A stretch of DNA of 64,000 nt from Flagellimonas olearia (GTDB lineage Bacteria > Bacteroidota > Bacteroidia > Flavobacteriales > Flavobacteriaceae). Positions 40,659-49,596 of this stretch are shown here, one piece after another; positions within the stretch are counted from its first letter, which is position 1; the number at the start of each line of letters is the position of its first letter. Position numbers and translations under genes: made by a program. The notes under the pieces are model-generated. The model did not search any database and was not told the origin of the DNA. It saw only the letters and a program-made list of their open reading frames with translations. Location of the stretch: NCBI RefSeq assembly GCF_009184425.1, contig NZ_WELG01000002.1, positions 186,001-250,000 of the forward strand, written 5' to 3'.

Positions 40659-41401
40659 AACTAAAGGACAAGGTCTGTATTGTTACCGGAGCCACCAGTG
40701 GTATGGGAAAAGCCATAGCTCGAGCCTTCTCCATGGAGGGCGCCAAATTGGTGCTGTCCGGTCGTAATCAGGAACGTGGCCAAGCCTTGGAAAAAGAACT
40801 CGCGAAAGCAGTGTTCTTGGCTGGTGACATTACCAACCCATCCTATAACGAACAATTGGTGTCAACGGCAATGGACCGCTTCGGAAAATTGGATATGCTT
40901 TCCCTGAACGCAGGTATACTGGGTCTCGGGAATGTAAAGGAACTTCCCATTTCCGAATGGCACAAAACCATCAACACCAATTTGAGTTCAATTTTTTACC
41001 TATCGAAATATGCAGTGCCCCATTTGCAAAACGGGGAACAGGGCCATATTTTGATCAACGCATCCATAGCAGCATTCAAGAGTTTTCCCAACCACCCCGC
41101 CTATTGTGCTTCAAAGGCCGCAGCCTTGGCATTGATGAAGCAAATGGCCGTGGACTACGCCCCAAAAGTGAGGGTAAATGCCATTTGTCCAGGGCCGGTG
41201 GACACGCCTCTGCTATGGGATTCCGCAAAAGCTTTCAACAACCCGGAGACGGCCGTGGAAAAGGCAAAGGAAGCCACTTTGCTAAAACGGCTGGGAACTC
41301 CTGAAGATATAGCAAAACTTGCACTTTTTATGGTCTCAGAAGATAGTTCATGGATCACTGGTACCGCAATAACCATAGATGGAGGAATTTTAAATGTATA
41401 G
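40655..41401 (+). CDS. SDR-family oxidoreductase within the arg operon
   Basis: A classical short-chain dehydrogenase/reductase of 248 residues: TGATSGMGKAIA cofactor motif, LNAG, NASIAAF with the catalytic Ser, YCASK with Tyr and Lys, and a C-terminal ITGTAITIDGG. It overlaps argF' by 4 bp and ends 1 nt before argB, so it is fully embedded in the arginine operon. No arginine step needs an SDR, so its role is open: it may be a passenger or act on an aldehyde by-product. Confidence 0.88.
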   Translation: MKLKDKVCIVTGATSGMGKAIARAFSMEGAKLVLSGRNQERGQALEKELAKAVFLAGDITNPSYNEQLVSTAMDRFGKLDMLSLNAGILGLGNVKELPISEWHKTINTNLSSIFYLSKYAVPHLQNGEQGHILINASIAAFKSFPNHPAYCASKAAALALMKQMAVDYAPKVRVNAICPGPVDTPLLWDSAKAFNNPETAVEKAKEATLLKRLGTPEDIAKLALFMVSEDSSWITGTAITIDGGILNV

Positions 41402-41402
41402 T

Positions 41403-42182
41403 ATGAAACAAGCACTTTCCATAGTAAAAGTAGGAAGCAATTTGATTGAGGACGAGAAAGGGTTTTACCACATTTTGGGACTATTTTCCAAAATGCCGGG
41501 AAACAAGATAATGGTACATGGAGGTGGCAAAAAGGCCACGGAAATGGGAGGTAAATTGGGGATCAAGACCAAAATGATCAACGGTAGACGAATCACGGAT
41601 GCCGCCAGTCTGGACATCGCCATTATGGTGTATGGAGGTTTGGTCAGCAAAAACATCGTGGCCCAATTGCAGGCTTTTGGCACCAATGCCATTGGAATGA
41701 GTGGGGCCGATGCCGATGCCATAAGAGCGCATAAAAGACCCATAAAAAAGGTTGATTTTGGCTATGTGGGCGATGTGGACATTGTGAATTCCTATGGCAT
41801 CTTTAAGCTGCTACAGGCAGGTTTCACCCCTATTTTCTGTGCGTTGACACATGATGGCAAAGGCCAATTGCTCAACACCAATGCAGATACCATCGCGGCA
41901 GAAATTGCCATTGCCATGTCCGATCAGTTTGATACCACGCTATATTACTGCTTCGAAAAGAAAGGTGTCCTACAAGACGTAGAGGATGAAAACTCCGTCA
42001 TTCAACATATCGATACCAAAACGTATGATGAACTGTTGGCCTATGGCATCATCTCTGATGGAATGTTGCCCAAAATGCACAATTGCTTTTACGCCCTTCG
42101 CAACCAAGTATCCAAAGTCTGCATAGGGGATTCGGGCATGCTCGAAGAAGGCAATTCAAATTTTACCACACTAACGCTATGA
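41403..42182 (+). CDS. argB: N-acylglutamate kinase
   Basis: A 259-residue amino-acid kinase: N-terminal SIVKVGSNLIED, MVHGGGKKATEMG, and AIGMSGADADAIRAHKRP. The family usually has GG in the first loop, where this protein has GS, a mild deviation. I chose the ATG at 41403, 1 nt after the SDR stop; an ATG at 41394 overlaps that gene. The stop overlaps the argE start as ATGA. Confidence 0.92.
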   Translation: MKQALSIVKVGSNLIEDEKGFYHILGLFSKMPGNKIMVHGGGKKATEMGGKLGIKTKMINGRRITDAASLDIAIMVYGGLVSKNIVAQLQAFGTNAIGMSGADADAIRAHKRPIKKVDFGYVGDVDIVNSYGIFKLLQAGFTPIFCALTHDGKGQLLNTNADTIAAEIAIAMSDQFDTTLYYCFEKKGVLQDVEDENSVIQHIDTKTYDELLAYGIISDGMLPKMHNCFYALRNQVSKVCIGDSGMLEEGNSNFTTLTL

Positions 42183-43249
42183 AAATTTCCCAAGACCAAT
42201 TGACCCAAAAAGCCATTGAACTGTTAAAGCAGTTGATTTCCATTCCTTCATTTTCTGGGGAGGAAGACAAAACGGGGGATGCCATTGCTGCATTCCTTGA
42301 AGGGTTTGGCATTGAGGTACACAGACAGTATAACAACATCTATGCCTTCAACAAATATTTTGATGAGTCCAAACCCACTCTGTTACTGAACTCACACCAC
42401 GATACGGTAAAGCCCAACAATGCCTATACCAAAGACCCTTTCCACCCTCATATCGAAGATGGAAAACTGTTCGGTTTGGGCAGTAATGATGCCGGTGGAT
42501 GTTTGGTTTCCCTTCTTGCTACCTTTGTTAATTTTTATGAAGCCGAAGGATTAAGTCACAATATCATCATGGCGGCAACCGGCGAAGAGGAGGATGCCGG
42601 GGAAAAGAGTATTCGTTCCCTATTGCCCATTCTTCCCACCATTGATGTTGCCGTTGTGGGAGAACCCACCTTGATGGATTTGGCCATTGCCGAAAAAGGA
42701 TTGGTGGTCTTCGATGCGGTGGTCAAGGGAACCCCATCACACGCCGCCCACCCCAATAACAACAATGCCATATACAATACCATTGATGTATTGCAATGGT
42801 TCAAGGACTGTTCCTTTGATAAAGTTTCCGAAGCATTGGGCGAAGTAAAATTGACCGTGACCCAAATCAATGCGGGCAAACAGCACAATGTGGTGCCGGC
42901 CCAAGTTGATTTGGTCGTGGATGTCCGGGTGAACGATTGCTATTCCAATCAGGAAATTGCAGACCTTTTACAGAAAGAAGCCCCTTGTGAAATGACACCC
43001 CGTTCCCTACGCTTGAACTCCTCCTCCATTGATCCAGGACATGACCTGGTAAAAAGTGGATTGGCATTGGGCAGGGGCACTTATGGCTCCCCGACCCTAT
43101 CCGACCAAGCGGCCCTGAGCTGCCAATCGGTAAAATTGGGGCCTGGGGACAGCACCCGTTCCCATTCGGCCGACGAATTTATTTATGTAGACGAAATTGT
43201 AGAGGGGATTGACCTTTACATAAAAATCCTTTCAGGATTTTTGCAATAA
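42179..43249 (+). CDS. argE: M20-family N-acyl-ornithine/citrulline deacylase
   Basis: A 356-residue zinc deacylase: NSHHDTV metal motif, GLGSNDAGGCL, GEEEDAGEK with the catalytic Glu, and VGEPT. With argF' upstream, its natural substrate should be N-acyl-citrulline. I chose the ATG at 42179 because it overlaps the argB stop by 4 bp; a longer frame starts at 42083 inside argB. Confidence 0.92.
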   Translation: MKISQDQLTQKAIELLKQLISIPSFSGEEDKTGDAIAAFLEGFGIEVHRQYNNIYAFNKYFDESKPTLLLNSHHDTVKPNNAYTKDPFHPHIEDGKLFGLGSNDAGGCLVSLLATFVNFYEAEGLSHNIIMAATGEEEDAGEKSIRSLLPILPTIDVAVVGEPTLMDLAIAEKGLVVFDAVVKGTPSHAAHPNNNNAIYNTIDVLQWFKDCSFDKVSEALGEVKLTVTQINAGKQHNVVPAQVDLVVDVRVNDCYSNQEIADLLQKEAPCEMTPRSLRLNSSSIDPGHDLVKSGLALGRGTYGSPTLSDQAALSCQSVKLGPGDSTRSHSADEFIYVDEIVEGIDLYIKILSGFLQ

Positions 43250-43323
43250 ACAAATACAATAAGCAATTAGCAGTTTACAATCAACCATTGTTTATTGCAT
43301 ATTGACAACTGATAATTGAAATT

Positions 43324-44607
43324 ATGAAACTCTGGGACAAAGGTTTTAGTACCGATAAAAAAATAGACCACTTTACTGTAGGCAACGACCGTGAACTCGA
43401 TTTGGTTTTGGCCAAATACGATGTGATCGCTTCAACTGCGCATGCCAAGATGCTGGGAAAAGTGGGATTGATCACCGAAGAGGAAACCAAGGATTTGGTA
43501 AAGGCACTGGGAGATATCGCCAAGGATATCGAAAAAGGAAAATTTACCATTGAGAACGATTTTGAGGACATGCACTCCAAAATCGAATTCATGTTGACTG
43601 AAAAATTGGGTGATACCGGAAAAAAGATCCATACGGCCCGATCTAGGAACGACCAAGTTCTGGTGGCCATGCAATTGTATCTCAAGGATGAGTTAAGCGA
43701 TATCAAGGCCCAAGTAAAAACATTTTTTGACCTATTGTTGAACCTTGCCGAAAAACACAAAAATGTTTTGTTGCCCGGGTATACACACCTACAGATTGCC
43801 ATGCCCTCTTCCTTCGGGCTTTGGTTTTCGGCCTATGCCGAAAGTTTGGTGGATGACCTTTATTTTATAGAGGCCGCCCATAAGGTTGCCGATCAAAACC
43901 CTTTGGGAAGTGCCGCCGGATACGGAAGTTCTTTTCCCATAGACCGGAGCTTTACCACTTCGGAAATGGGCTTTGACACCCTAAAATACAATGTGGTGGC
44001 CGCCCAAATGGGCCGTGGAAAAGTGGAAAAAGCCACGGCTTTTGGAATTTCCAGTGTAGCCGCCACCCTTTCTAAAATGGCCATGGACATCTGTCTGTAC
44101 ATGAGCCAGAATTTTGATTTTATCTCTTTCCCCAATGAGTTGACCACGGGAAGCAGCATCATGCCGCACAAGAAAAACCCGGATGTGTTTGAACTGATCC
44201 GCGCCAAATGCAACAAGATCCAATCGGTGCCCAATCAGCTTATCTTGATCATGAACAATCTGCCCAGCGGCTATCACCGCGACCTTCAGTTGGTGAAGGA
44301 AGTGATCGTTCCCGCTTTGCAGGACATGCAGGCTTGTTTGGAACTGATGGTCTTCAGCCTCAAGGAAATCAAGGTAAACCCGAACATTTTGGAGGATCCC
44401 AAATACGATTACCTTTTCAGTGTGGACACCTTAAACGAGCTGGTAAAAAGCGGCATGCCGTTCCGAGATGCCTACAAGACCATGGGCAAAGCCATAGAGA
44501 ATGGCAACTTTAAACCCAAACGGGACATTGAACACTCCCATGAAGGTAGTTTGGGGAATTTGTGTTTGAATGAGATAAAGGAAAAAATGGAGAAACTATT
44601 GGGGTAA
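43324..44607 (+). CDS. argH: Argininosuccinate lyase
   Basis: A 427-residue enzyme that splits argininosuccinate into arginine and fumarate: TARSRNDQVLVAMQLY, GYTHLQIAMPSS and the superfamily signature GSSIMPHKKNPD. It is the last gene of the operon, 74 bp after argE. The spacer contains an ACAAT/ATTGT hairpin near 43275-43291, possibly another repeat of the type that fills arg spacers. Confidence 0.95.
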   Translation: MKLWDKGFSTDKKIDHFTVGNDRELDLVLAKYDVIASTAHAKMLGKVGLITEEETKDLVKALGDIAKDIEKGKFTIENDFEDMHSKIEFMLTEKLGDTGKKIHTARSRNDQVLVAMQLYLKDELSDIKAQVKTFFDLLLNLAEKHKNVLLPGYTHLQIAMPSSFGLWFSAYAESLVDDLYFIEAAHKVADQNPLGSAAGYGSSFPIDRSFTTSEMGFDTLKYNVVAAQMGRGKVEKATAFGISSVAATLSKMAMDICLYMSQNFDFISFPNELTTGSSIMPHKKNPDVFELIRAKCNKIQSVPNQLILIMNNLPSGYHRDLQLVKEVIVPALQDMQACLELMVFSLKEIKVNPNILEDPKYDYLFSVDTLNELVKSGMPFRDAYKTMGKAIENGNFKPKRDIEHSHEGSLGNLCLNEIKEKMEKLLG

Positions 44608-44646
44608 ATTGGATAAATTGGCGTGCAAATAATTAGAAGCTGTTCA

Positions 44647-46242
44647 ATGCACCATAGAATTTACCTTTACTTTTTGACCGTTTTATTTTTTGTGCCATCC
44701 ACAAAGGCACAAGACCTCTATCCCAAAAATGGATCCGTAGATGTGCAAAACTATGTTTTTGGGCTTCACTTGAATGACGAAAACAATGAGATACAGGGAG
44801 AGGCTCAAATTGTGGTTTCCTTTAAATCCGAAACTGTTCCATTTGCTTTGGATCTCATTGAAAAGTCGGGGGAATTTGGCATGGAAGTCACCGAGGTTCT
44901 GGAAGGGACATCGCCTGCGAAGTATTCCTATACTGAGAACAAAATCAACATCGTTCCTACTACATCCGAAAGCAAGACCCAGACCTATACCGTAAAGTAC
45001 CATGGTATTCCTGAGCGGGGTCTGGTCATTTCCACCACCAAGTATGGGAACCGTTCCTTTTTTGGGGACAACTGGCCCAATTTGGCCCGGCATTGGCTTC
45101 CTTCCGTAGATCATCCGTATGATAAGGCCAGTGTGGAATTCCAAATCACCGCACCAGACCAATATGATGTGGTGGCGACTGGCAAAAAACTCGAAGAAAG
45201 TAATCTTGAGAATGGTTACAAACTCACCATATACCAAGAACCCGCTCCTGTGGCCACCAAGGTGATGACCATCGGGGTGACTGAATTTGCTTCTAGGTTA
45301 CTAGGCGATGTCCATGACATTGAGGTGTCTGCATGGGTGTACCCGCAAAACCGCTTGGATGGTTTTGGCGATTATTCGGTCGCTACCAACGTGCTGGACT
45401 ATTTTATCAATACCATTGGACCCTATTCTTATGCCAAACTGGCCAATATGCAGGCCAAAACCCAATGGGGTGGTCTTGAGAATGCCGGGACCATCGCCTA
45501 TTTTGAGAATTCGGTGACCGGAAACAAGACGGTGGAACCTTTGATCGCACATGAGATCGCGCACCAATGGTTTGGGAATTCGGCTACCGAGAAAAGTTGG
45601 AACCATGTGTGGCTCAGCGAAGGTTTTGCCACTTATTTCTGTATTCTTTATCTGGAAAGCGTGTATGGTGATGACCGAAGAAAGGAAGAACTGGCCATCG
45701 ACAAAAAAGAGATTTTTGACTACTATCGCAATAATCCCTCACCCATTATAGACCTTACCATTAAAGATCCCATGCGAGTGCTAAGCACCAACACCTACCA
45801 AAAGGGCGGTTGGGTCTTGAACATGCTTCGGTATACATTGGGTGACGAGACCTTCTGGAAAGGCATCCGCAAGTACTACGCCACCTATCAAAACAGCAAT
45901 GCCTTGACAGGCGATTTCCAACAGGTGATGGAAGCTATTTCAGGTCAAGATTTGGAAAACTTTTTTCAGCAATGGCTGTTCACCACGGGGCATCCCCAAC
46001 TCAAATGGAAGTGGGAATATAAAAAAGGGGAGGTCATTATTCAGCTCTCGCAAATACAGGAACACCACACGTTTCTGTTTCCTTTGGAAATTGGTTTGGT
46101 CAAAGATGGCGTTACCACCATTAAAACCATTCAAATGGACGAACGTTCCAAAAGTTTCAAGATCAAGTCCAAAGACCAACCGGATTCCATTGTATTGGAC
46201 CCCAACCAGTGGACCTTGTTTGAGGATATGGGTAAATTATAA
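44647..46242 (+). CDS. Secreted M1-family metallopeptidase
   Basis: A zinc aminopeptidase-like protein of about 531 residues with a signal peptide (cleavage near TKAQ|DLYP). It has the exopeptidase motif equivalent GGLENAG, then HEIAHQWF with an 18-residue spacing to WLSEGFATY (HExxH-x18-E). It lacks the large C-terminal helical domain of full-length M1 enzymes, a common short form in Bacteroidota. I chose the ATG at 44647; an ATG at 44623 adds eight residues. It digests peptides in the periplasm or outside. Confidence 0.9.
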   Translation: MHHRIYLYFLTVLFFVPSTKAQDLYPKNGSVDVQNYVFGLHLNDENNEIQGEAQIVVSFKSETVPFALDLIEKSGEFGMEVTEVLEGTSPAKYSYTENKINIVPTTSESKTQTYTVKYHGIPERGLVISTTKYGNRSFFGDNWPNLARHWLPSVDHPYDKASVEFQITAPDQYDVVATGKKLEESNLENGYKLTIYQEPAPVATKVMTIGVTEFASRLLGDVHDIEVSAWVYPQNRLDGFGDYSVATNVLDYFINTIGPYSYAKLANMQAKTQWGGLENAGTIAYFENSVTGNKTVEPLIAHEIAHQWFGNSATEKSWNHVWLSEGFATYFCILYLESVYGDDRRKEELAIDKKEIFDYYRNNPSPIIDLTIKDPMRVLSTNTYQKGGWVLNMLRYTLGDETFWKGIRKYYATYQNSNALTGDFQQVMEAISGQDLENFFQQWLFTTGHPQLKWKWEYKKGEVIIQLSQIQEHHTFLFPLEIGLVKDGVTTIKTIQMDERSKSFKIKSKDQPDSIVLDPNQWTLFEDMGKL

Positions 46243-46249
46243 GAGTGGA

Positions 46250-46690
46250 TTATCGTTTTGCCAACAAGGTAGAAGCAAAAATATTAAGGAAATACAGGGT
46301 TTGACCCACCAAAAATCCCAACACTACCAGAAACCACGCATAATCCATACGCTTTAGCAAAGCCAAATTTTCAAAGCTGGGTTCCGGAGAAATATAATTG
46401 GTAAGGGACATCATCAAAAAAGGCAAAAGACTCAGTACAAAGTGCACCCAATGCATCCATGGGAACACCCTTATCTTTAACCTGAAGAGAATCCAGTACC
46501 CCAATCCGCAGAGACCAAACCACAGTCCGGTCAATATGAACAAATCCGCCTGAGCCATGACAAAATAGGTGTCATGGATATTGATATCGAAGTACGATCG
46601 GCCCAGGAAAAACTCAAAAACACCGGCAAGCGTAAAGAAGCAAAGTGCCAATAACCAAAACCGGATATGGTAGAGCTTTGCTTTTTCCAA
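46250..46690 (-). CDS. Four-TM membrane protein with a cytochrome-oxidase-I-like helix
   Basis: A 146-residue protein with four membrane segments. The loop and second helix, DINIHDTYFVMAQADLFILTG, resemble the DTYYVVAHFHYV region of heme-copper oxidase subunit I, but the His ligands are replaced (AQADL for AHFHY), so heme/copper binding is unlikely by that route. It lies 3 bp after the pseudouridine synthase and probably ends the operon. The function is unknown. Confidence 0.6.
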   Translation of the reverse strand: MEKAKLYHIRFWLLALCFFTLAGVFEFFLGRSYFDINIHDTYFVMAQADLFILTGLWFGLCGLGYWILFRLKIRVFPWMHWVHFVLSLLPFLMMSLTNYISPEPSFENLALLKRMDYAWFLVVLGFLVGQTLYFLNIFASTLLAKR

Positions 46691-46693
46691 ACC

Positions 46694-47539
46694 TTATTTG
46701 ATCATTCGTAGATTAATAATCTCTTGCTCGGTCAAATGCCTCCAATGACCTCGGGGTAAATCCTTTTTGGTAAGTCCGGCAAAGATAACACGGTCCAATT
46801 TGGTCACCTCATATCCCAAATGCTCAAAAATACGGCGTACGATACGGTTTCTTCCACTGTGGATCTCCACCCCTATTTCGCGTTTGGGCGCCCCTTGGAT
46901 AAAACTGATACTATCCACATCAATAGGCCCATCTTCCAGTTCCAAGCCTTCCTCAATCTTATGCAGATCGGATAAACTCAGGCTTTTATCCAAATGCACA
47001 TGGTATATCTTTCGGACCCCATGCTTGGGATGGGTGAGCTTTTTGGTAAGGTCCCCATCATTGGTAAAGAGCAAAAGTCCGGTGGTGTTACGGTCCAACC
47101 GTCCTACGGGCAGCAATCTGGACTTGGAGGCACTCGAAACCAACTCCATTACGGTCCTTCTTCCTTTCTCATCACTGGTCGTGGTGATAAAGTTCTTCGG
47201 CTTGTTCAAAAGGATGTATTCTTTCTTTTCGAGACTCAATCGCTTCCCATCAAACCGGACGTCATCAGAGCGTTTCACCTTATAGCCCATTTCGGTGACC
47301 ACCTTTCCATTCACGGATACGTTACCGGCAGCAATGTAAGTGTCGGCCTCCCTACGGGAGCAGATGCCCGCATTGGCAATATAGCGGTTCAACCGAATCT
47401 CATCCGGGTTGGATTTTTTCTGTGGTGTATTTCCTTTTTCACGGGTGTTGTACTTTTTGGCAAAGGGCTTTCGGTCGTTTCCTCTCCTGTTGCCGCCTTT
47501 TGGATTTCTCCTGTTCCCGCTATTGTCCGATCTCGTCAT
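46694..47539 (-). CDS. rluB: RluB/RsuA-family rRNA pseudouridine synthase
   Basis: An N-terminal 55-residue extension rich in Arg, Lys, Asn and Gly precedes an S4 RNA-binding domain (IRLNRYIANAGICSRREAD) and the catalytic domain with LLPVGRLDRNTTGLLL, containing the catalytic Asp. It modifies a uridine in 23S (RluB) or 16S rRNA; the S4 and catalytic layout fits RluB best. It follows the UbiA-type gene after 62 bp. The basic extension is typical of the Bacteroidota versions. Confidence 0.87.
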   Translation of the reverse strand: MTRSDNSGNRRNPKGGNRRGNDRKPFAKKYNTREKGNTPQKKSNPDEIRLNRYIANAGICSRREADTYIAAGNVSVNGKVVTEMGYKVKRSDDVRFDGKRLSLEKKEYILLNKPKNFITTTSDEKGRRTVMELVSSASKSRLLPVGRLDRNTTGLLLFTNDGDLTKKLTHPKHGVRKIYHVHLDKSLSLSDLHKIEEGLELEDGPIDVDSISFIQGAPKREIGVEIHSGRNRIVRRIFEHLGYEVTKLDRVIFAGLTKKDLPRGHWRHLTEQEIINLRMIK

Positions 47540-47601
47540 CAGTCATCAATTTTTTGCAAATGTAGTGTTTTTACCTCCCGAAAAACCTCTACGGCAAACA
47601 A

Positions 47602-48510
47602 TTACAGGATTCGGTTCAGCACGAGGTCCACATCAATCAGAAGAATGCTAAAAACGCCTGCTACGATGATAAACTTCAGTATGTTATGCAGCCAAACATA
47701 ATCCCGCTTCCCTTGTGACTTCCACAAGAGCACCAAAAACAGCAAAAGCAGTGCAATACAGGCCATAAAATAAAGGTACATGTAGCCCACATCAAAAGTC
47801 TTGATCAGCAAAAGGGCTGGTACCAAGGTCAGGACGATGAGCAGACCAATCAAAAATTTGGAAACCTTTGGGCCATAAATAATGGGAATGGTCTTGTAGT
47901 TCTGCGCCATGTCACCAGCCATATTTTCCAAATCCTTGATCATTTCACGGGCCAAAATCAAAAGAAATAGAAACAGGGCATGTACAAAAATCACGGTCTT
48001 AAAATTCTGATAGTACACAAATACCACAAAGAAGGGAGCAATGGCCAAAGTGGCCGATACCAGATTACCCAAAAAGGGGATGCGTTTCAGCTTATGGGAA
48101 TAGAACCAGATACCAAAAATGTAAGCCGAAAAAAACAGTACTGCCCTAAATGAGATATAACTCGCCGCGAAGACCGCCAAGAAATTCAAGATAAAATAGG
48201 TGGTCAACTTAAACCGCTGGCTCACCAACCGATCCAACATGCTTTTGGTGGGTTTGTTGATCAGGTCCTTTTCGGCGTCATAAAAATTGTTGATGATATA
48301 TCCGCTGGCAATGACCAAGGCAGAAGCCGTAACGATCAAAAAAAGATTAAGATCAAGCACCACCTGCCGAAGCGGGACATCTGGTGAAAGTATGTAGATG
48401 GAGGCCAGATATTGGGCCAAGGTAATCACCAAAATGTTATATCCGCGAACCACAGAAAACAGACTCAACAGCTTAAAAAGCAAGAGTTTGTTCTTTCGAC
48501 TGAGTAACAT
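47602..48510 (-). CDS. UbiA-family prenyltransferase
   Basis: A 302-residue protein with about eight membrane segments and both UbiA aspartate motifs: NNFYDAEKD (N-x(2)-D-x(3)-D type) and DLENMAGDMAQN. It resembles geranylgeranylglycerol-phosphate geranylgeranyltransferase of Bacteroidota. Its acceptor is not clear, since menaquinone and carotenoid routes also use UbiA enzymes. It lies 9 bp after the GHMP kinase of the mevalonate pathway, so its prenyl donor is made nearby. Confidence 0.83.
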   Translation of the reverse strand: MLLSRKNKLLLFKLLSLFSVVRGYNILVITLAQYLASIYILSPDVPLRQVVLDLNLFLIVTASALVIASGYIINNFYDAEKDLINKPTKSMLDRLVSQRFKLTTYFILNFLAVFAASYISFRAVLFFSAYIFGIWFYSHKLKRIPFLGNLVSATLAIAPFFVVFVYYQNFKTVIFVHALFLFLLILAREMIKDLENMAGDMAQNYKTIPIIYGPKVSKFLIGLLIVLTLVPALLLIKTFDVGYMYLYFMACIALLLLFLVLLWKSQGKRDYVWLHNILKFIIVAGVFSILLIDVDLVLNRIL

Positions 48511-48519
48511 GGGATGATT

Positions 48520-49458
48520 TTAGAAGTTGTACACCACCTCTAAATTGTAGTCTTTGAGTGCTTTTTTGGCCTTCTCCAAATCTTGGGTGAAGCCCAAAAT
48601 ATATCCTCCACCACCAGATCCACAAAGTTTAAGGTAGTAATCGTTGGTTTCAATACCTTGTTTCCATAATTGATGGAACTTGGACGGAATCATGGGTTTG
48701 AAGTGATCAAAGACCACGTGGGAAAGTTGCTTCAGGTTTCCAAAAAGCGATTTCATGTTCCCATTCAAAAAGTCCTCCACACAAGCATCGGTATGTTTTA
48801 CAAATTGGTTCTTGACCATATTCCGGAATCCTTCCTGCTTCATCTTCTCCATAAAAATCTGCACCATTGGGGCAGTTTCTCCCGTGATTCCACTATCCAA
48901 CAGGAATACGGCGCCTTTGCCATTGGTGTTTTGGGAGGGTATGCTAGTGGATTCAATATTATCCTTGGAGTTGATCAGGATGGGTAGGCTCAAGTAGCTA
49001 TTCAAAGGGTCAAGACCAGAAGATTTTCCATGAAAAAACGACTCCATCTTTCCAAAAATCTCTTTCAACTTCAACAACTTGTCCCTGGTCAGGTTTTCAA
49101 GCACCGTAATTTTGTCCTTTGCATATTTATCGTAAATGGCCGCCACCAAGGCACCACTACTGCCAATCCCATACCCTTGGGGAATGGAACTGTCAAAATA
49201 CATTCCGTTGGCAATGTCTTGTTCCAAAGCTTTTGTATCGAAGGACACCAGACCTTCTTCCTGATCTTGGAGCTGCTGCAAATAGCCTGCAAAAGCCTTA
49301 AGACTTTCATTGGATTTAAGGGCTTGCCCAGATAAATCTTTACCGCTTTTTAAAGCTCCTTTGAAAAAATTATAGGGAATGGAAAGCCCTTTGGAATCTT
49401 TGATGATACCATACTCTCCGAAAAGTAGAATCTTGGAATAAAACAGAGGGCCCTTCAT
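48520..49458 (-). CDS. Mevalonate kinase-like GHMP kinase
   Basis: A 312-residue GHMP kinase: SKILLFGEYG at the N-terminus, the ATP loop PQGYGIGSSGALVAA, and a C-terminal KLCGSGGGGYILGF. It phosphorylates mevalonate if assigned correctly. It is followed by a UbiA-type prenyltransferase and preceded by diphosphomevalonate decarboxylase. No phosphomevalonate kinase gene is in the window, so either it lies elsewhere or this kinase has a broader role. Confidence 0.85.
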   Translation of the reverse strand: MKGPLFYSKILLFGEYGIIKDSKGLSIPYNFFKGALKSGKDLSGQALKSNESLKAFAGYLQQLQDQEEGLVSFDTKALEQDIANGMYFDSSIPQGYGIGSSGALVAAIYDKYAKDKITVLENLTRDKLLKLKEIFGKMESFFHGKSSGLDPLNSYLSLPILINSKDNIESTSIPSQNTNGKGAVFLLDSGITGETAPMVQIFMEKMKQEGFRNMVKNQFVKHTDACVEDFLNGNMKSLFGNLKQLSHVVFDHFKPMIPSKFHQLWKQGIETNDYYLKLCGSGGGGYILGFTQDLEKAKKALKDYNLEVVYNF

Positions 49459-49596
49459 ATGCTAGTGCTAAGATACAAACTATCTGTTTGATTGTTAAAC
49501 TAATCCGATGAACAAAACTGTTTTCCCTTCAAAATCTTGTGTCACCATCAAAATTTGGGGCAAAGAACGCAAAAAAACGGTTTCCTTGGGTTGGTT

